Shown in pieces: positions 23,952 to 32,325 of a stretch of DNA of 36,825 nt (positions are counted from its first letter, which is position 1; each line of letters begins with the position of its first letter). The notes below the pieces were generated by a model, which was not told the origin of the DNA, searched no databases, and was given only the letters and a program-made list of their open reading frames with translations. This DNA comes from Paenibacillus popilliae ATCC 14706 (GTDB taxonomy: Bacteria; Bacillota; Bacilli; Paenibacillales; Paenibacillaceae). The stretch lies in contig NZ_BALG01000093.1 of the NCBI RefSeq assembly GCF_000315235.1, positions 1-36,825 on the forward strand, read 5' to 3'. A program made the position numbers and the translations under genes.

Positions 23952-24746
23952 CTACCCTCCTTGCACGAACAGGCGTTGCCGTGCGGCACGCCACATCAAC
24001 AGAATGGGCATGATCAGCACGGCGATCCAGGCGACCTGTATCCCGATCACCGACAGGATCTGGGCGTCCTCGATGCGGCCGGTGAACACCGAGCTCGGCA
24101 AGAACGTAATCGCCTGGAACGGCAGCCATTCGTTCAGCGTAATGAGCCAGCCCGGGAAGAACGAGATCGGCACGATGACGCCGGAGAACAGATCGACGAC
24201 CACCCGTTTCATCCGAATCATGCCCTCATTATTTTCCACGAAAAAGGCAGTCAGGCCCGTAAGAATATTCAACTGCGAATTGATCAGGAAGCTGAAAAAG
24301 AGCATCAAGGCGAAGACGAGCCAGCGCTTCGGATCGGCCGGCAGCTCCACCGGGAACAGCAGGCAGGCAATAATCATGCCCGGCGTCATGAACAAGAGCA
24401 GGCGGAAGATGCCTTCGCCGAAGGCCTGCATCATTTTGACAGTCAAATAGTGATACGGACGAATGAACTGGATCGCGACGCTGCCGTCCCGAATCTCGTT
24501 CGCAATCTCGCGGTCCATATTATTGAAATAGAAGGCGCGGGCCATCCACGAGACCGCGATGTAAGTGGTCATCTGCCCGGCGGTGAAGCCCGCCAGCGAG
24601 CCTTGGCCCCCATAGATCGCCTGCCACGTGAAATAATAGATACCGATGCTGAGCGTGTAAATGAGAATGCCGGAATAATAATTGACCCGGTAAGCCAGCA
24701 TCGTCAAAAACCGGATCCGGATGAAATCGAGATAAGCGCTAGCCAC
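23952..24746 (-). CDS. ABC-2 type exporter permease, first subunit
   Basis: 264 residues, six predicted helices (ILIYTLSIGIYYFTW, LLLFMTPGMIIACLLF, WLVFALMLFFSFLI, VIGIQVAWIAVLIMPILLMW among them). Same family as the next gene. The frame opens at an ATG at 24782, but the GTG at 24746 after a G-rich ribosome binding site is the likelier start (VASAYLDFIRIRFL); it overlaps the end of the ATPase gene by a few bases, so translation is coupled. Confidence 0.87.
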   Translation of the reverse strand: MASAYLDFIRIRFLTMLAYRVNYYSGILIYTLSIGIYYFTWQAIYGGQGSLAGFTAGQMTTYIAVSWMARAFYFNNMDREIANEIRDGSVAIQFIRPYHYLTVKMMQAFGEGIFRLLLFMTPGMIIACLLFPVELPADPKRWLVFALMLFFSFLINSQLNILTGLTAFFVENNEGMIRMKRVVVDLFSGVIVPISFFPGWLITLNEWLPFQAITFLPSSVFTGRIEDAQILSVIGIQVAWIAVLIMPILLMWRAARQRLFVQGG

Positions 24747-25836
24747 GAAGCACCCCCCCCTTCTCCCGCTCGGCGTCCGCATCGGTTCCGGCCATGCCGT
24801 TCCCCTTCTGCGCTGCCCCGCTTGCGCCCTCCGGCAGCTCCGCGTTGCCTGTCTTGTAGATCTCGCGGACGATGTCGTCCGTGTTCGTCTCTATAATCTT
24901 CAGGTCGGAGATGGAAGCTCCACCGACAACGCGCCCGATGACGTCGGAAATATTCGTGTCCAGCGGCACATGAATGCTCGCTTCGAATGGCGAGTGTACC
25001 GTCCAGGTTGCTTCGAGCCCGGCGGTCAGCGCCTCGACATCGCTCGCGCGCATCGGCTTGGCGAACTGGAAGCGAACCTCTCGTCCTTGGCCCCAGGTAG
25101 ACTTCAGCCTATCCAGGCTTCCGTCATAGATAATGCGTCCGTCATCAAGCATGATGACGCGGGTGCAGAGCGCTTCGATGTCCTGCAGGTCATGTGTCGT
25201 CAGCAGAATCGTCGTGCCATGCTCGCGGTTCATCGTCAGGAGAAAATCGCGAATCTCCGTCTTCACGACAATATCGAGTCCGATGGTCGGCTCGTCGAGG
25301 AACAGGACCGACGGCTGGTGCAGCAGGGACGCCACCAGCTCGCAGCGCATGCGCTGGCCCAGGCTCAGCTTCCTTACCGGCCGGTTCAACAGATCCTGAA
25401 GCTGAAGCCGCTCGACCAGCTCGTCCAGCCGCCGCTTGAAGTCCGCCTCCGGTACCCGGTACACCTTGCGCAGCAGGCGGAAGGATTCGATAACGCCGAT
25501 ATCCCACCAGAGCTGGCTCCGCTGTCCGAACACAACGCCGATGCCCTGAACGAACCGCTCCCGCTCTGCGTGCGGGATGAAGCCGCTCACCCGGATGTCC
25601 CCGGCCGTCGGAACGAGGATGCCGGTCAGCATTTTGATAGTGGTCGATTTGCCAGCGCCGTTCTCGCCGATATACCCGCATATTTCCCCCTGCGGTATCG
25701 TGAAGGAGATGTCCTTCACAGCCATCACTTCATTATATTCGCGCTTGAACAAGTCGAATAAGGCACCGCTCAGCCCTTCCCGGTTTTTCTGCACGCGGAA
25801 GGTCTTGCGCAGATCCCGTACTTCAATCGCATTCAT
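24739..25836 (-). CDS. ABC exporter ATPase (NatA/DrrA-like), first gene of the operon
   Basis: 365 residues. Walker A GENGAGKSTTIKML, signature LSLGQRMRCELVASLL, Walker B SVLFLDEPTIGLD, His switch LLTTHDLQDIEAL. A short stretch before the domain (VQKNREGLSGALFDLFKR) and a C-terminal regulatory domain of about 110 residues are typical of the ATPases that pair with DUF990-type permeases. The frame is open 45 codons further upstream, but the ATG at 25836 has GGGGGAGG nine bases before it. The last 35 residues are Gly/Ala/Glu/Lys-rich. The three genes overlap or nearly touch and form one operon; a drug or lipid-linked substrate is possible. Confidence 0.92.
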   Translation of the reverse strand: MNAIEVRDLRKTFRVQKNREGLSGALFDLFKREYNEVMAVKDISFTIPQGEICGYIGENGAGKSTTIKMLTGILVPTAGDIRVSGFIPHAERERFVQGIGVVFGQRSQLWWDIGVIESFRLLRKVYRVPEADFKRRLDELVERLQLQDLLNRPVRKLSLGQRMRCELVASLLHQPSVLFLDEPTIGLDIVVKTEIRDFLLTMNREHGTTILLTTHDLQDIEALCTRVIMLDDGRIIYDGSLDRLKSTWGQGREVRFQFAKPMRASDVEALTAGLEATWTVHSPFEASIHVPLDTNISDVIGRVVGGASISDLKIIETNTDDIVREIYKTGNAELPEGASGAAQKGNGMAGTDADAEREKGGVLRG

Positions 25837-25931
25837 TGTTGTCAGCCTCCCCCTTGCCGAATTGGTTGTCCGACTACCAAGCAGACCATGCATATATGCG
25901 CACGTCGCCCCGGGCAAGCCCGGCGTGTGAA

Positions 25932-25961
25932 TTGATTTTGGTAATGTAAAGATTTTATAAT
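25932..25961 (+). promoter_or_regulatory. Sigma-A-type promoter for the LCP and hemL genes
   Basis: TTGATT at 25932-25937 and TATAAT at 25956-25961, spacer 18 bases, about 120 bases before the LCP gene start. Confidence 0.6.
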
Positions 25962-26085
25962 GAATAGACAAGATGCGGGACTAACATCCATACCTTTTAA
26001 TATAGCATGAATTTCGATTTGAATGAATGCACCGGAGTTAACTCCACCATTTACTGCTCCGCCGGATGCGGAAAGGACCTATCAG

Positions 26086-27096
26086 ATGATCAAAACGTAT
26101 TGGAAGCACGCATTCGTTGTATTGCTCGTACTGTTCATTGGCAGCGTCGGTTACTACGTCTGGGCGATGTACAACAGTCTGAACAGCCTCCAAAAACCGC
26201 CGGATCAATCCCGCTTCGCGCCTGTCGTGAACAAGCTCCCCGAACCGAAGGAGGTCGAGCCTCCGAAGTGGGAAGGCTCGGAACGCGTCAATATTTTGCT
26301 GCTGGGCGGCGACTCGCGAGAGATGAAGCCGGATGAGGTGCCTCGCTCCGATTCGCTGCTGCTCGCCTCCTTCGATCCCGCTACGAACAAGGCGCATCTG
26401 CTCTCGATTCTGCGGGATACGCACGTCGATATTCCCGGGTTCGGCAAGGATCGCATCAATGCCGCTCTCGCTTACGGCGGACCGGAACTCGCCATGAAGA
26501 CCGTCGGCAATTTGACCGGGTTGGATATCCAGTATTACGTGTATACCGATTTTCAAGGCTTCATCCAGCTCATCGATGCGATTGGCGGGGTGGAATTGGA
26601 TGTCGAGAAGGATATGAAGTATACGAGCAAGGCGGACAACCACGAATTCGATATTGATCTGAGAAAAGGAATGCAGATCTTGAGCGGCGAATCCGCGCTC
26701 ATGTACGTACGATTCCGGTATGACGCCATGTCCGACTTCGCCCGTACGAAGCGCCAGCGCGAGCTGCTGACGGCGGTGGCCGCCAAGCTCAAGTCCGCCT
26801 GGTCGATCATCCAGCTTCCGGCGCTTATCCATAAGGTCGCCCCTTATGTGGAGACCAATCTGACCGCCGATGATCTCATTAAGCTGGCCGTGCTCGGATA
26901 TGACAGTACGATCGGCCCGAGCCATCAGCTTCCGCCGATGGACAATGTGGCGGATCGGATGGTCAATCAGTCCGCCGTGCTCCAAGTCCTGGACCATGAC
27001 CGGCTGAAGCAGTACATTCAAGATGCTCTGAACGACAAGATCGACGACTCCCCATCGGGAGAAAACAACGATAATAAAGGAGATTCATCCCCATGA
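26086..27096 (+). CDS. LytR-CpsA-Psr (LCP) family cell wall protein
   Basis: 336 residues: a short cytoplasmic N-terminus, one membrane helix ([18 protein letters not shown]), a Pro-rich linker, then the extracellular LCP domain with its usual landmarks: [50 protein letters not shown] and [15 protein letters not shown] proteins transfer undecaprenyl-linked glycopolymers such as teichoic acid or capsule to peptidoglycan; the Arg and Asp residues in these motifs bind the pyrophosphate and magnesium. The ATG at 26086 has GGAAAGGA 8 bases upstream; a longer frame from 26023 lacks a site. The stop overlaps the hemL start as ATGA. Confidence 0.93.
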   Translation: MIKTYWKHAFVVLLVLFIGSVGYYVWAMYNSLNSLQKPPDQSRFAPVVNKLPEPKEVEPPKWEGSERVNILLLGGDSREMKPDEVPRSDSLLLASFDPATNKAHLLSILRDTHVDIPGFGKDRINAALAYGGPELAMKTVGNLTGLDIQYYVYTDFQGFIQLIDAIGGVELDVEKDMKYTSKADNHEFDIDLRKGMQILSGESALMYVRFRYDAMSDFARTKRQRELLTAVAAKLKSAWSIIQLPALIHKVAPYVETNLTADDLIKLAVLGYDSTIGPSHQLPPMDNVADRMVNQSAVLQVLDHDRLKQYIQDALNDKIDDSPSGENNDNKGDSSP

Positions 27097-28409
27097 CTAC
27101 GAACCGACAACGTTCCGCCCAATTGTATGAAGAAGCGCTGCAGCATATCGTCGGAGGCGTGAACAGTCCGTCCCGCTCCTTCAAGGCGGTCGGCGGCGGA
27201 GCTCCCGTTTTCATGGAGCGCGCGCAGGGGGCTCATTTCTGGGATGTGGACGGGAACCGGTATATTGATTATTTGGCCGCTTACGGCCCGATGATTACGG
27301 GGCATGCCCATCCGCACGTAACGGAAGCGATCGTGCGCGCCGCCCAGAACGGCACGCTCTACGGTACACCGACCGAACTGGAGATCAAGCTCGCCCGCAA
27401 GCTGAAGGAAGCGATCCCTTCCATCGACAAGGTCCGCTTCGTCAACTCCGGCACCGAGGCCGTCATGACGACGATCCGGGTCGCCCGCGCCTACACGAAG
27501 CGTGAGAAGGTCATCAAGTTCGCCGGCTGCTATCACGGCCACTCCGACCTCGTGCTTGTGGCAGCCGGATCCGGCCCGTCCACGCTCGGTGTGCCGGATA
27601 GCGCCGGCATTCCAGCCAGCATCGCCCAAGAGGTCATTACCGTGCCGTTCAATGACCTGAACAGCCTGCAGGCGGCGCTTGAGCGCTGGGGCGACGATGT
27701 GGCCGCCGTCATGATCGAGCCCATCGTGGGCAACTTCGGCATGGTGATGCCGAAGCCCGGCTTCCTGGAAGGGCTTTGCCGGCTCACTCGCGCCAATGGC
27801 TCACTCGTCATCTACGACGAGGTCATCAGCGCGTTCCGCTTCCATTACGGCTCGGCGCAGACGTACGCCGCCTTCCCGGACCACGCGGCCATCGAGCCGG
27901 ATCTGACCGCGATGGGCAAGATTATCGGCGGCGGACTGCCGATCGGCGCCTACGGTGGACGGAAGCATGTCATGGAGCAGGTCGCACCGCTCGGTCCCGC
28001 CTATCAGGCAGGCACGATGGCAGGCAATCCTGCCTCGATCTCGGCAGGCATCGCTTGCCTGGAGGTGCTCTCCGAGCCCGGCGTCTACGAGCGCATGGAG
28101 GAGCTGACCATCCGCCTGACGGAAGGCATTCAGGAAGGAGCCGACCGTTACGGCATTCCGCTCACGATCAACCGAATTCGCGGATCGTTCTCGACGCATT
28201 TCTGCGATCATCCAGTGACGAACTACGAGGAAGCGCAGGACGCGGACAGCGAGGCCTTCGCCGCCTTCTTCCGCCATATGCTCGACCAGGGTATCTGCCT
28301 CGCGCCTTCGAAGTATGAGGCATGGTTCCTGACGACCGCACATACCGGCGAGAATATCGACCACACCATCGAAGCGGCGCATGAATCGTTCCGCCGCATG
28401 AAGCTCTAA
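27093..28409 (+). CDS. hemL: Glutamate-1-semialdehyde 2,1-aminomutase
   Basis: 438 residues, class III PLP aminotransferase fold. It turns glutamate-1-semialdehyde into 5-aminolevulinate in the C5 route to heme. Landmarks: [60 protein letters not shown], and the PLP lysine Lys276 in [16 protein letters not shown]. Length is normal. Bacillota often carry a second gene for this enzyme outside the hemAXCDBL operon; the location here, coupled to an LCP gene and away from other hem genes, suggests this is that second copy (often named gsaB or hemL2). Very GC-rich and backbone-like, in sharp contrast with the toxin gene that follows. Confidence 0.95.
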   Translation: MTTNRQRSAQLYEEALQHIVGGVNSPSRSFKAVGGGAPVFMERAQGAHFWDVDGNRYIDYLAAYGPMITGHAHPHVTEAIVRAAQNGTLYGTPTELEIKLARKLKEAIPSIDKVRFVNSGTEAVMTTIRVARAYTKREKVIKFAGCYHGHSDLVLVAAGSGPSTLGVPDSAGIPASIAQEVITVPFNDLNSLQAALERWGDDVAAVMIEPIVGNFGMVMPKPGFLEGLCRLTRANGSLVIYDEVISAFRFHYGSAQTYAAFPDHAAIEPDLTAMGKIIGGGLPIGAYGGRKHVMEQVAPLGPAYQAGTMAGNPASISAGIACLEVLSEPGVYERMEELTIRLTEGIQEGADRYGIPLTINRIRGSFSTHFCDHPVTNYEEAQDADSEAFAAFFRHMLDQGICLAPSKYEAWFLTTAHTGENIDHTIEAAHESFRRMKL

Positions 28410-28479
28410 CACTTGAAAGGCGCAAGCAGGAAATAGACCGTCCTTATGGTTACAGCAACATAGGATGAACATGCGGCAG

Positions 28480-28517
28480 CGATCACCCCCAGAACTGTGC
28501 GGGGGTGATCGTTTTTG
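28480..28517 (+). terminator. Terminator of the LCP-hemL unit
   Basis: Perfect ten-pair stem GATCACCCCC/GGGGGTGATC with a ten-base loop and GTTTTTG after it. Confidence 0.93.
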
Positions 28518-28535
28518 CTTATCCCGGGTCATTAA

Positions 28536-28622
28536 CACAATTGAAACAATATATAACCATCCTTATATGATGAGGAAGCGGCAGCCGTGATATGATAACC
28601 TTAACCCGAAGAAAAGGAGGCT
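28536..28622 (+). repeat. Shared upstream element of the toxin genes, copy 1
   Basis: The 63 bases 28536-28598 match 29984-30046 at 58 of 63 positions (counted by eye), and the match continues more loosely through an AGGAGGCT. The element starts CACAATTGAAACAATATAT and contains GCGGCAGCCGTGATA. It offers TTGAAA with a 17-base spacer to TATATG, and further on an extended -10 (TGATATGAT). It ends 183 bases before the CytK-like toxin gene. Probably a promoter plus regulator site; the regulator is unknown. Confidence 0.75.
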
Positions 28623-28627
28623 AACCG

Positions 28628-28666
28628 ATGCTACAAACGCGAGGGTATTCGCTTTGTAGAAGCTGA
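28628..28666 (+). other. Possible 12-residue leader peptide before the CytK-like toxin gene
   Basis: AAAGGAGG, six to eight bases, then ATG and the frame MLQTRGYSLCRS, stop. It lies inside the transcript expected from the shared element. The other toxin gene has the same ribosome-binding-site-like AGGAGG but no ATG close to it. In another frame the DNA from 28621 to 28810 is open apart from one TAG (reads GIGILYGLEIDRDV, then ATLAIGHPSVNANSV), so it may instead be a gene remnant. Confidence 0.3.
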
Positions 28667-28804
28667 AAAATGGTATCGGTATCCTTTACGGGCTAGAAAT
28701 AGACAGGGATGTACACGCTTCTGACAATCTAGCCACATTAGCAATTGGACATCCAAGCGTTAACGCTAACAGTGTAGGAAGTAGAAGAGAATGGAGTGGA
28801 ACAT

Positions 28805-29800
28805 ATGATAAAAAAGAAAAAAAGTGCACAACTACTTTTTAAAAGTGTAACCGCAGTTGCTATTTTACTAGGTTCTCTAACCTTACATGGAGCAACTATC
28901 TCTGCAGAAGTAGCGAAAAATTCTCCAATTGATATTGGACAAGGCGCAATGGTATACAATAACTTATCTACAAGCTATGACAAGGACAAAAAAATAAAAA
29001 CTTCTCTTAATGCTTCCTTTATTGACGATCCCTATACGAATAAAAAAATTGCAATCATTACTACAGAAGGAAGCAACATTGATGCGGACAAAAAAATCTC
29101 TTTTAATGATCAGGATAAAGGTTATTATAATGCGACATTACAATGGGCATCTTCTTATAGGTTAGCAATGGAATTAAACGGAAGCGGGGAATTTTTCAAG
29201 GTTTCTCCTACGAATACAATTGATACAAGAACGGTATCATCTACCATTGGATATACCATTGGTGGTTCAGTAAGCGGTATCCCTACCCCTGTAGGGAATG
29301 TCCCTGTCCCTGGTAGAACGAGCAATTGGTCAACCACCGTTTCTTATCAACAAGCAGACTACAAAACGGTTTTAGAAACCGATACCGATAAAAAAGTGGA
29401 ATGGAAGGTTCCCTTTGTTTCTGCTATGAACCAAGGATCGGGTCCGTATGATAGGAATTCACTAACTTTTAATTATGGGAATGAGCTTTTTAGCAAGTCG
29501 CGCAACAGCCAAGTTTGGGCAAAAGATAATTTTCTTGCCAGCGATCAAATGCCTGCTTTAGCGGCTTATAGCTTTTCCCCTGCCGTTGTCGCCGTTGTCA
29601 TTGCAGATAAATCTGATTCCTTTTCTGAATTAACTGTACATTTAGGAAGAACGCAAGATAACTATAAGCTACACTGGCATAGTGAACTGTTTGGGCTTGG
29701 GTTTTGGGTAGGAAGCAATGAAAAAGACACCTTCCAATCAACCTCGACTACAAAATATATACTTGATTGGAAAAACAATCAAGTAGTAGAGGTTAAGTAA
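28805..29800 (+). CDS. Beta-channel pore-forming toxin, leukocidin/hemolysin family (CytK/HlyII-like)
   Basis: 331 residues. Signal peptide: basic KKKK start, then VAILLGSLTLHGAT, cleavage near ISAEV. The middle has the stem and following strand of the family: TVSSTIGYTIGGSVSG, a loop with three prolines, then NWSTTVSYQQADYKTVL, matching the place where alpha-hemolysin has its glycine-rich stem and QPDFKT. The end has LHWHSELFGLGFWVG. Members form heptameric beta-barrel pores in animal cell membranes. The size fits CytK, without the HlyII C-terminal extension. Start ATG 28805 with GGAG 8 bases upstream. Only about one third GC in places, against about 60 percent in hemL next door, so probably acquired by transfer. 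Confidence 0.9.
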   Translation: MIKKKKSAQLLFKSVTAVAILLGSLTLHGATISAEVAKNSPIDIGQGAMVYNNLSTSYDKDKKIKTSLNASFIDDPYTNKKIAIITTEGSNIDADKKISFNDQDKGYYNATLQWASSYRLAMELNGSGEFFKVSPTNTIDTRTVSSTIGYTIGGSVSGIPTPVGNVPVPGRTSNWSTTVSYQQADYKTVLETDTDKKVEWKVPFVSAMNQGSGPYDRNSLTFNYGNELFSKSRNSQVWAKDNFLASDQMPALAAYSFSPAVVAVVIADKSDSFSELTVHLGRTQDNYKLHWHSELFGLGFWVGSNEKDTFQSTSTTKYILDWKNNQVVEVK

Positions 29801-29871
29801 ATTATGATAGAAGCACGGAGTTCATCTCAACCATCTGCCTTTACATACGGTTGAGTATACGTCATTGAACG

Positions 29872-29920
29872 ATGACCCGAAAGAGAGACACTTCATCAAA
29901 GTGACCCTCTTTCGGGTCAT
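29872..29920 (+). terminator. Strong hairpin after the CytK-like toxin gene
   Basis: Perfect 14-pair stem ATGACCCGAAAGAG/CTCTTTCGGGTCAT with a 21-base loop, but only TTTGCG afterwards. It may act as terminator or protect the 3-prime end. Confidence 0.7.
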
Positions 29921-29983
29921 TTGCGTTCGCATCAAGGTAGAAGGATGGCAGGATGGGAAGCGTGATGAAGCCCATTATGGTTG

Positions 29984-30070
29984 CACAATTGAAACAATAT
30001 ATAACCATCCTTATGCAATAAGGAAGCGGCAGCCGTGATACGATAAATGTATCCCGGAGGACAGGAGGCT
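29984..30070 (+). repeat. Shared upstream element of the toxin genes, copy 2
   Basis: Second copy of the 63-base element, five differences from copy 1. TTGAAA and the 17 bases after it are identical; the -10-like TATATG has become TATGCA, while the later TGATACGAT is kept in outline. The conserved AGGAGGCT lies at 30063-30070. It ends about 45 bases before the ETX/MTX2-type toxin gene, much nearer than in copy 1. Confidence 0.75.
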
Positions 30071-30114
30071 CAGGACGCAAAACTATCATCATGATCAATC
30101 GGAGGGAATACAAA

Positions 30115-31125
30115 ATGAGAAAATATGTAAAAGCTAGCCTTATTATCGGCCTCTCTTTCCTTATAATTGGAAGCGTTTCCGCTCCGCCCCAGGCTTATGC
30201 CCAAGCATCGATTGCCCAAGAAAAAAGCATCGGGATCGTGGATGTGAATGAAGTGCTTCAAAAGGTAGGCACGTATTATTACCAAAATCATCTGGCAAAT
30301 ACCATGGCCAACCCTGAAAGTACTGGTTTTATATATAAGCTTCGGGCTAATCCAGATAGCGTTACGCCCGTAATCGATTTGTCTATTGATGCGAGAACGG
30401 AAAATATACACTATGATTCAACGATACCTGTATTTGTAGGAGAAAACATATTTACCAATAATACGAATGAAGAGCAAACCTACAACACGTCGAAATTTAG
30501 CAAGACGTATACGGTATCGCAATCAACCAGTATATCTACCGGATTCAAAGTTGGCGGACTCGGGGAGCTCGTCAATAAATTCATTCTCCCGCTCATTTTA
30601 AAGGGAGTGGGCAAAATAGATCTGGAATACAACACAGGCAGTCCGGAAACGAAAACGACAAGTGAATCCGATACCTTAGAAGCGCCTGCGCAACCCGTGA
30701 AAGTTCCCCCGCACAAAACGTATAAAGCCGTCGTGGAGTTCCACCAAAGGACGTATCGCGGAGATGTTGTATTTACAGGGCGAACAGAAAACACGAAGGC
30801 CAATCGCAGCGTAATCAAAGCGACTGGTATATGTACGGGCTGGATGGGCATGCAAACTAGCAAGCAATTTACGTACGACGATTTTCTAGGGAGACATTAT
30901 GCCGGCCTGACAGCTAGTCAGCAGCAAGAAATCAAAAATGCCGGAGTTCAGATTACAACAAGCGGAACCGGAGTGGACGCTAATGCATTTACTTCTCTTG
31001 AAGTAAGCGGGAAAGGTTCTTTTTCAGGCGTATATGGCGCCGATTTCACCGTCACAACCTATGATGTGACCGACGGAGAACCTCAGCTTGTAGATAATAA
31101 TACGATTCCAATCCATATGAATTGA
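30115..31125 (+). CDS. ETX/MTX2 family (aerolysin-like) pore-forming toxin
   Basis: 336 residues. Signal peptide with helix SLIIGLSFLIIGSVS and cleavage near QAYAQ. The domain shows the ETX/MTX2 order: an N-terminal receptor-binding part, VFVGENIFTNNTNEEQTYN, the SKTYTVSQSTSISTGFKVG strand, a hydrophobic insertion loop (VNKFILPLILKGVG), a polar strand with alternating Ser/Thr (SPETKTTSESDTL), then PVKVPPHKTYKAVVEFHQ, a hallmark of Mtx2 and epsilon toxin. Proteins of this family bind host receptors and form beta-barrel pores; many kill mosquito or other insect larvae. ATG 30115 has GGAGGG 8 bases upstream. GC is intermediate between its toxin neighbour and the backbone. Confidence 0.9.
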   Translation: MRKYVKASLIIGLSFLIIGSVSAPPQAYAQASIAQEKSIGIVDVNEVLQKVGTYYYQNHLANTMANPESTGFIYKLRANPDSVTPVIDLSIDARTENIHYDSTIPVFVGENIFTNNTNEEQTYNTSKFSKTYTVSQSTSISTGFKVGGLGELVNKFILPLILKGVGKIDLEYNTGSPETKTTSESDTLEAPAQPVKVPPHKTYKAVVEFHQRTYRGDVVFTGRTENTKANRSVIKATGICTGWMGMQTSKQFTYDDFLGRHYAGLTASQQQEIKNAGVQITTSGTGVDANAFTSLEVSGKGSFSGVYGADFTVTTYDVTDGEPQLVDNNTIPIHMN

Positions 31126-31145
31126 TTATTTTATTACAGCACTGC

Positions 31146-31180
31146 AGCCGTTTCTTTCTATCTAGAAAGAAACGGCTATT
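31146..31180 (+). terminator. Terminator of the ETX/MTX2-type toxin gene
   Basis: Perfect 15-base inverted repeat AGCCGTTTCTTTCTA/TAGAAAGAAACGGCT almost without a loop, followed by ATTATTAT. It begins 21 bases after the stop codon. Confidence 0.8.
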
Positions 31181-31255
31181 ATTATGGACTCACTGTAAAC
31201 AGTCTATTCCCGGATCAGACCGCTGGAAGCTCGCCGTCTGAAGCACGGCACGGTT

Positions 31256-32074
31256 CTAGCTCCCTCTCATAGCCTGCGCATGATAATCGACATACCGCGA
31301 AATATATTCCGGGAAGGTCAGAATTTCACTGCCCAAGGTGTAAATCCGGTCTTCCGGCCGCACGAAGCGCAGCTCCAGATGCTTGATCACGCTCGGGTAT
31401 ATCGGGTGAATCAGATCGATGAAGTCCGTGTCGTGAACGACATGCGCAATCTCCTGGCCTGAAATGTGAAGCCGTTCCAAAATGTTCATCGCCAAGTATC
31501 GTATAATCTGGAACTGCGGATGGCAAATCGTGGCGAATAAATGATCCCTCCGGTAGTTTTGTTCGATGAAATCGGCCAGAGGGATGTCGATTCCCGCTTC
31601 CCGGCTCCGCAAATTGAGCATGAAATCATGATGATATGCATGCAAATACGGAGCGGAATAGTAATTCTCCGCTGACAAGATGGCCATAATCATCTCTTTG
31701 CTTACTCCCGCTTGCAGCAAGCGGATAACATTCTGATCCGCATAGGCGAACAGCGGCTCCTTATTGTCCGGAATGAACTGAGGATAATAGGACAGGAAAA
31801 AAGCATTGCCGATGCTGATGCGGATGCAGTGGTCCGGCAGTCTGGTCAGTAGATAGTCGGTGGACAGATAGGGCCCGAAGGCATCGCTCGTTCTCATATA
31901 GATGAACAAATCACATTGGCTCAACAGGTGATCGCCGATGCCGGTGGCCTGATTGCATACCTGGATCATCGGCACCTCTACCCCTTCGTAGAATTGGCGG
32001 AACGTCACCGACGAAGCCAAATATTTGCGAATCGGAATCCCATGGCAGTTCGCAAACACAATGCATTTCTTCAC
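31256..32074 (-). CDS. WcbI-like polysaccharide biosynthesis protein
   Basis: 272 residues. The start MKKCIVFANCHGIPIRKYL has the WcbI-family N-terminus (G/A-N-C followed by a helix), and the body keeps QCDLFIYMRTSD and LSTDYLLTRLPDH as in that family, first described in Burkholderia capsule loci; an acyltransferase activity has been suggested. The frame is open to 32158, with an ATG at 32113, but AAGGGGAG sits 9 bases before the GTG at 32074, which also gives the usual family start. No partner genes for capsule are adjacent. Role here unknown. Confidence 0.75.
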   Translation of the reverse strand: MKKCIVFANCHGIPIRKYLASSVTFRQFYEGVEVPMIQVCNQATGIGDHLLSQCDLFIYMRTSDAFGPYLSTDYLLTRLPDHCIRISIGNAFFLSYYPQFIPDNKEPLFAYADQNVIRLLQAGVSKEMIMAILSAENYYSAPYLHAYHHDFMLNLRSREAGIDIPLADFIEQNYRRDHLFATICHPQFQIIRYLAMNILERLHISGQEIAHVVHDTDFIDLIHPIYPSVIKHLELRFVRPEDRIYTLGSEILTFPEYISRYVDYHAQAMRGS

Positions 32075-32325
32075 TGCGCTCCACTCCCCTTGCCCCTTTG
32101 CGGGTTTAGTCATAGTCCCTTTTTTCGGTTTGTACATATGATGCAGAGCCAATGCCATCTGTCAGGGTCATTTTGCCCTGTCCGCTTACCCAAATAATCG
32201 GCGAACTCCCCCCTCCTTCTATTATTTGTATGGCAATACTCCCCGTTTTTGCGTAAAATAGAAACAGAAAAATAGAGTTGTAGATTCGCGATCGAATGGA
32301 TGTGCGAAAGAAAGAGGGGCGTTCT

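Noticed and set aside
23022-24896. Long plus-strand frames opposite the ABC exporter
   Set aside because: Arg/Gln/His-rich shadows of the well-supported minus-strand permease and ATPase genes.
26038-27021. 327-codon minus-strand frame opposite the LCP gene
   Set aside because: The plus-strand LCP protein has all family motifs; the antisense frame has no recognisable domain.
28430-28480. Third copy of the toxin upstream element after hemL
   Set aside because: Only short pieces (TCCTTATGG, GCGGCAGC) agree, in wrong spacing; likely chance.
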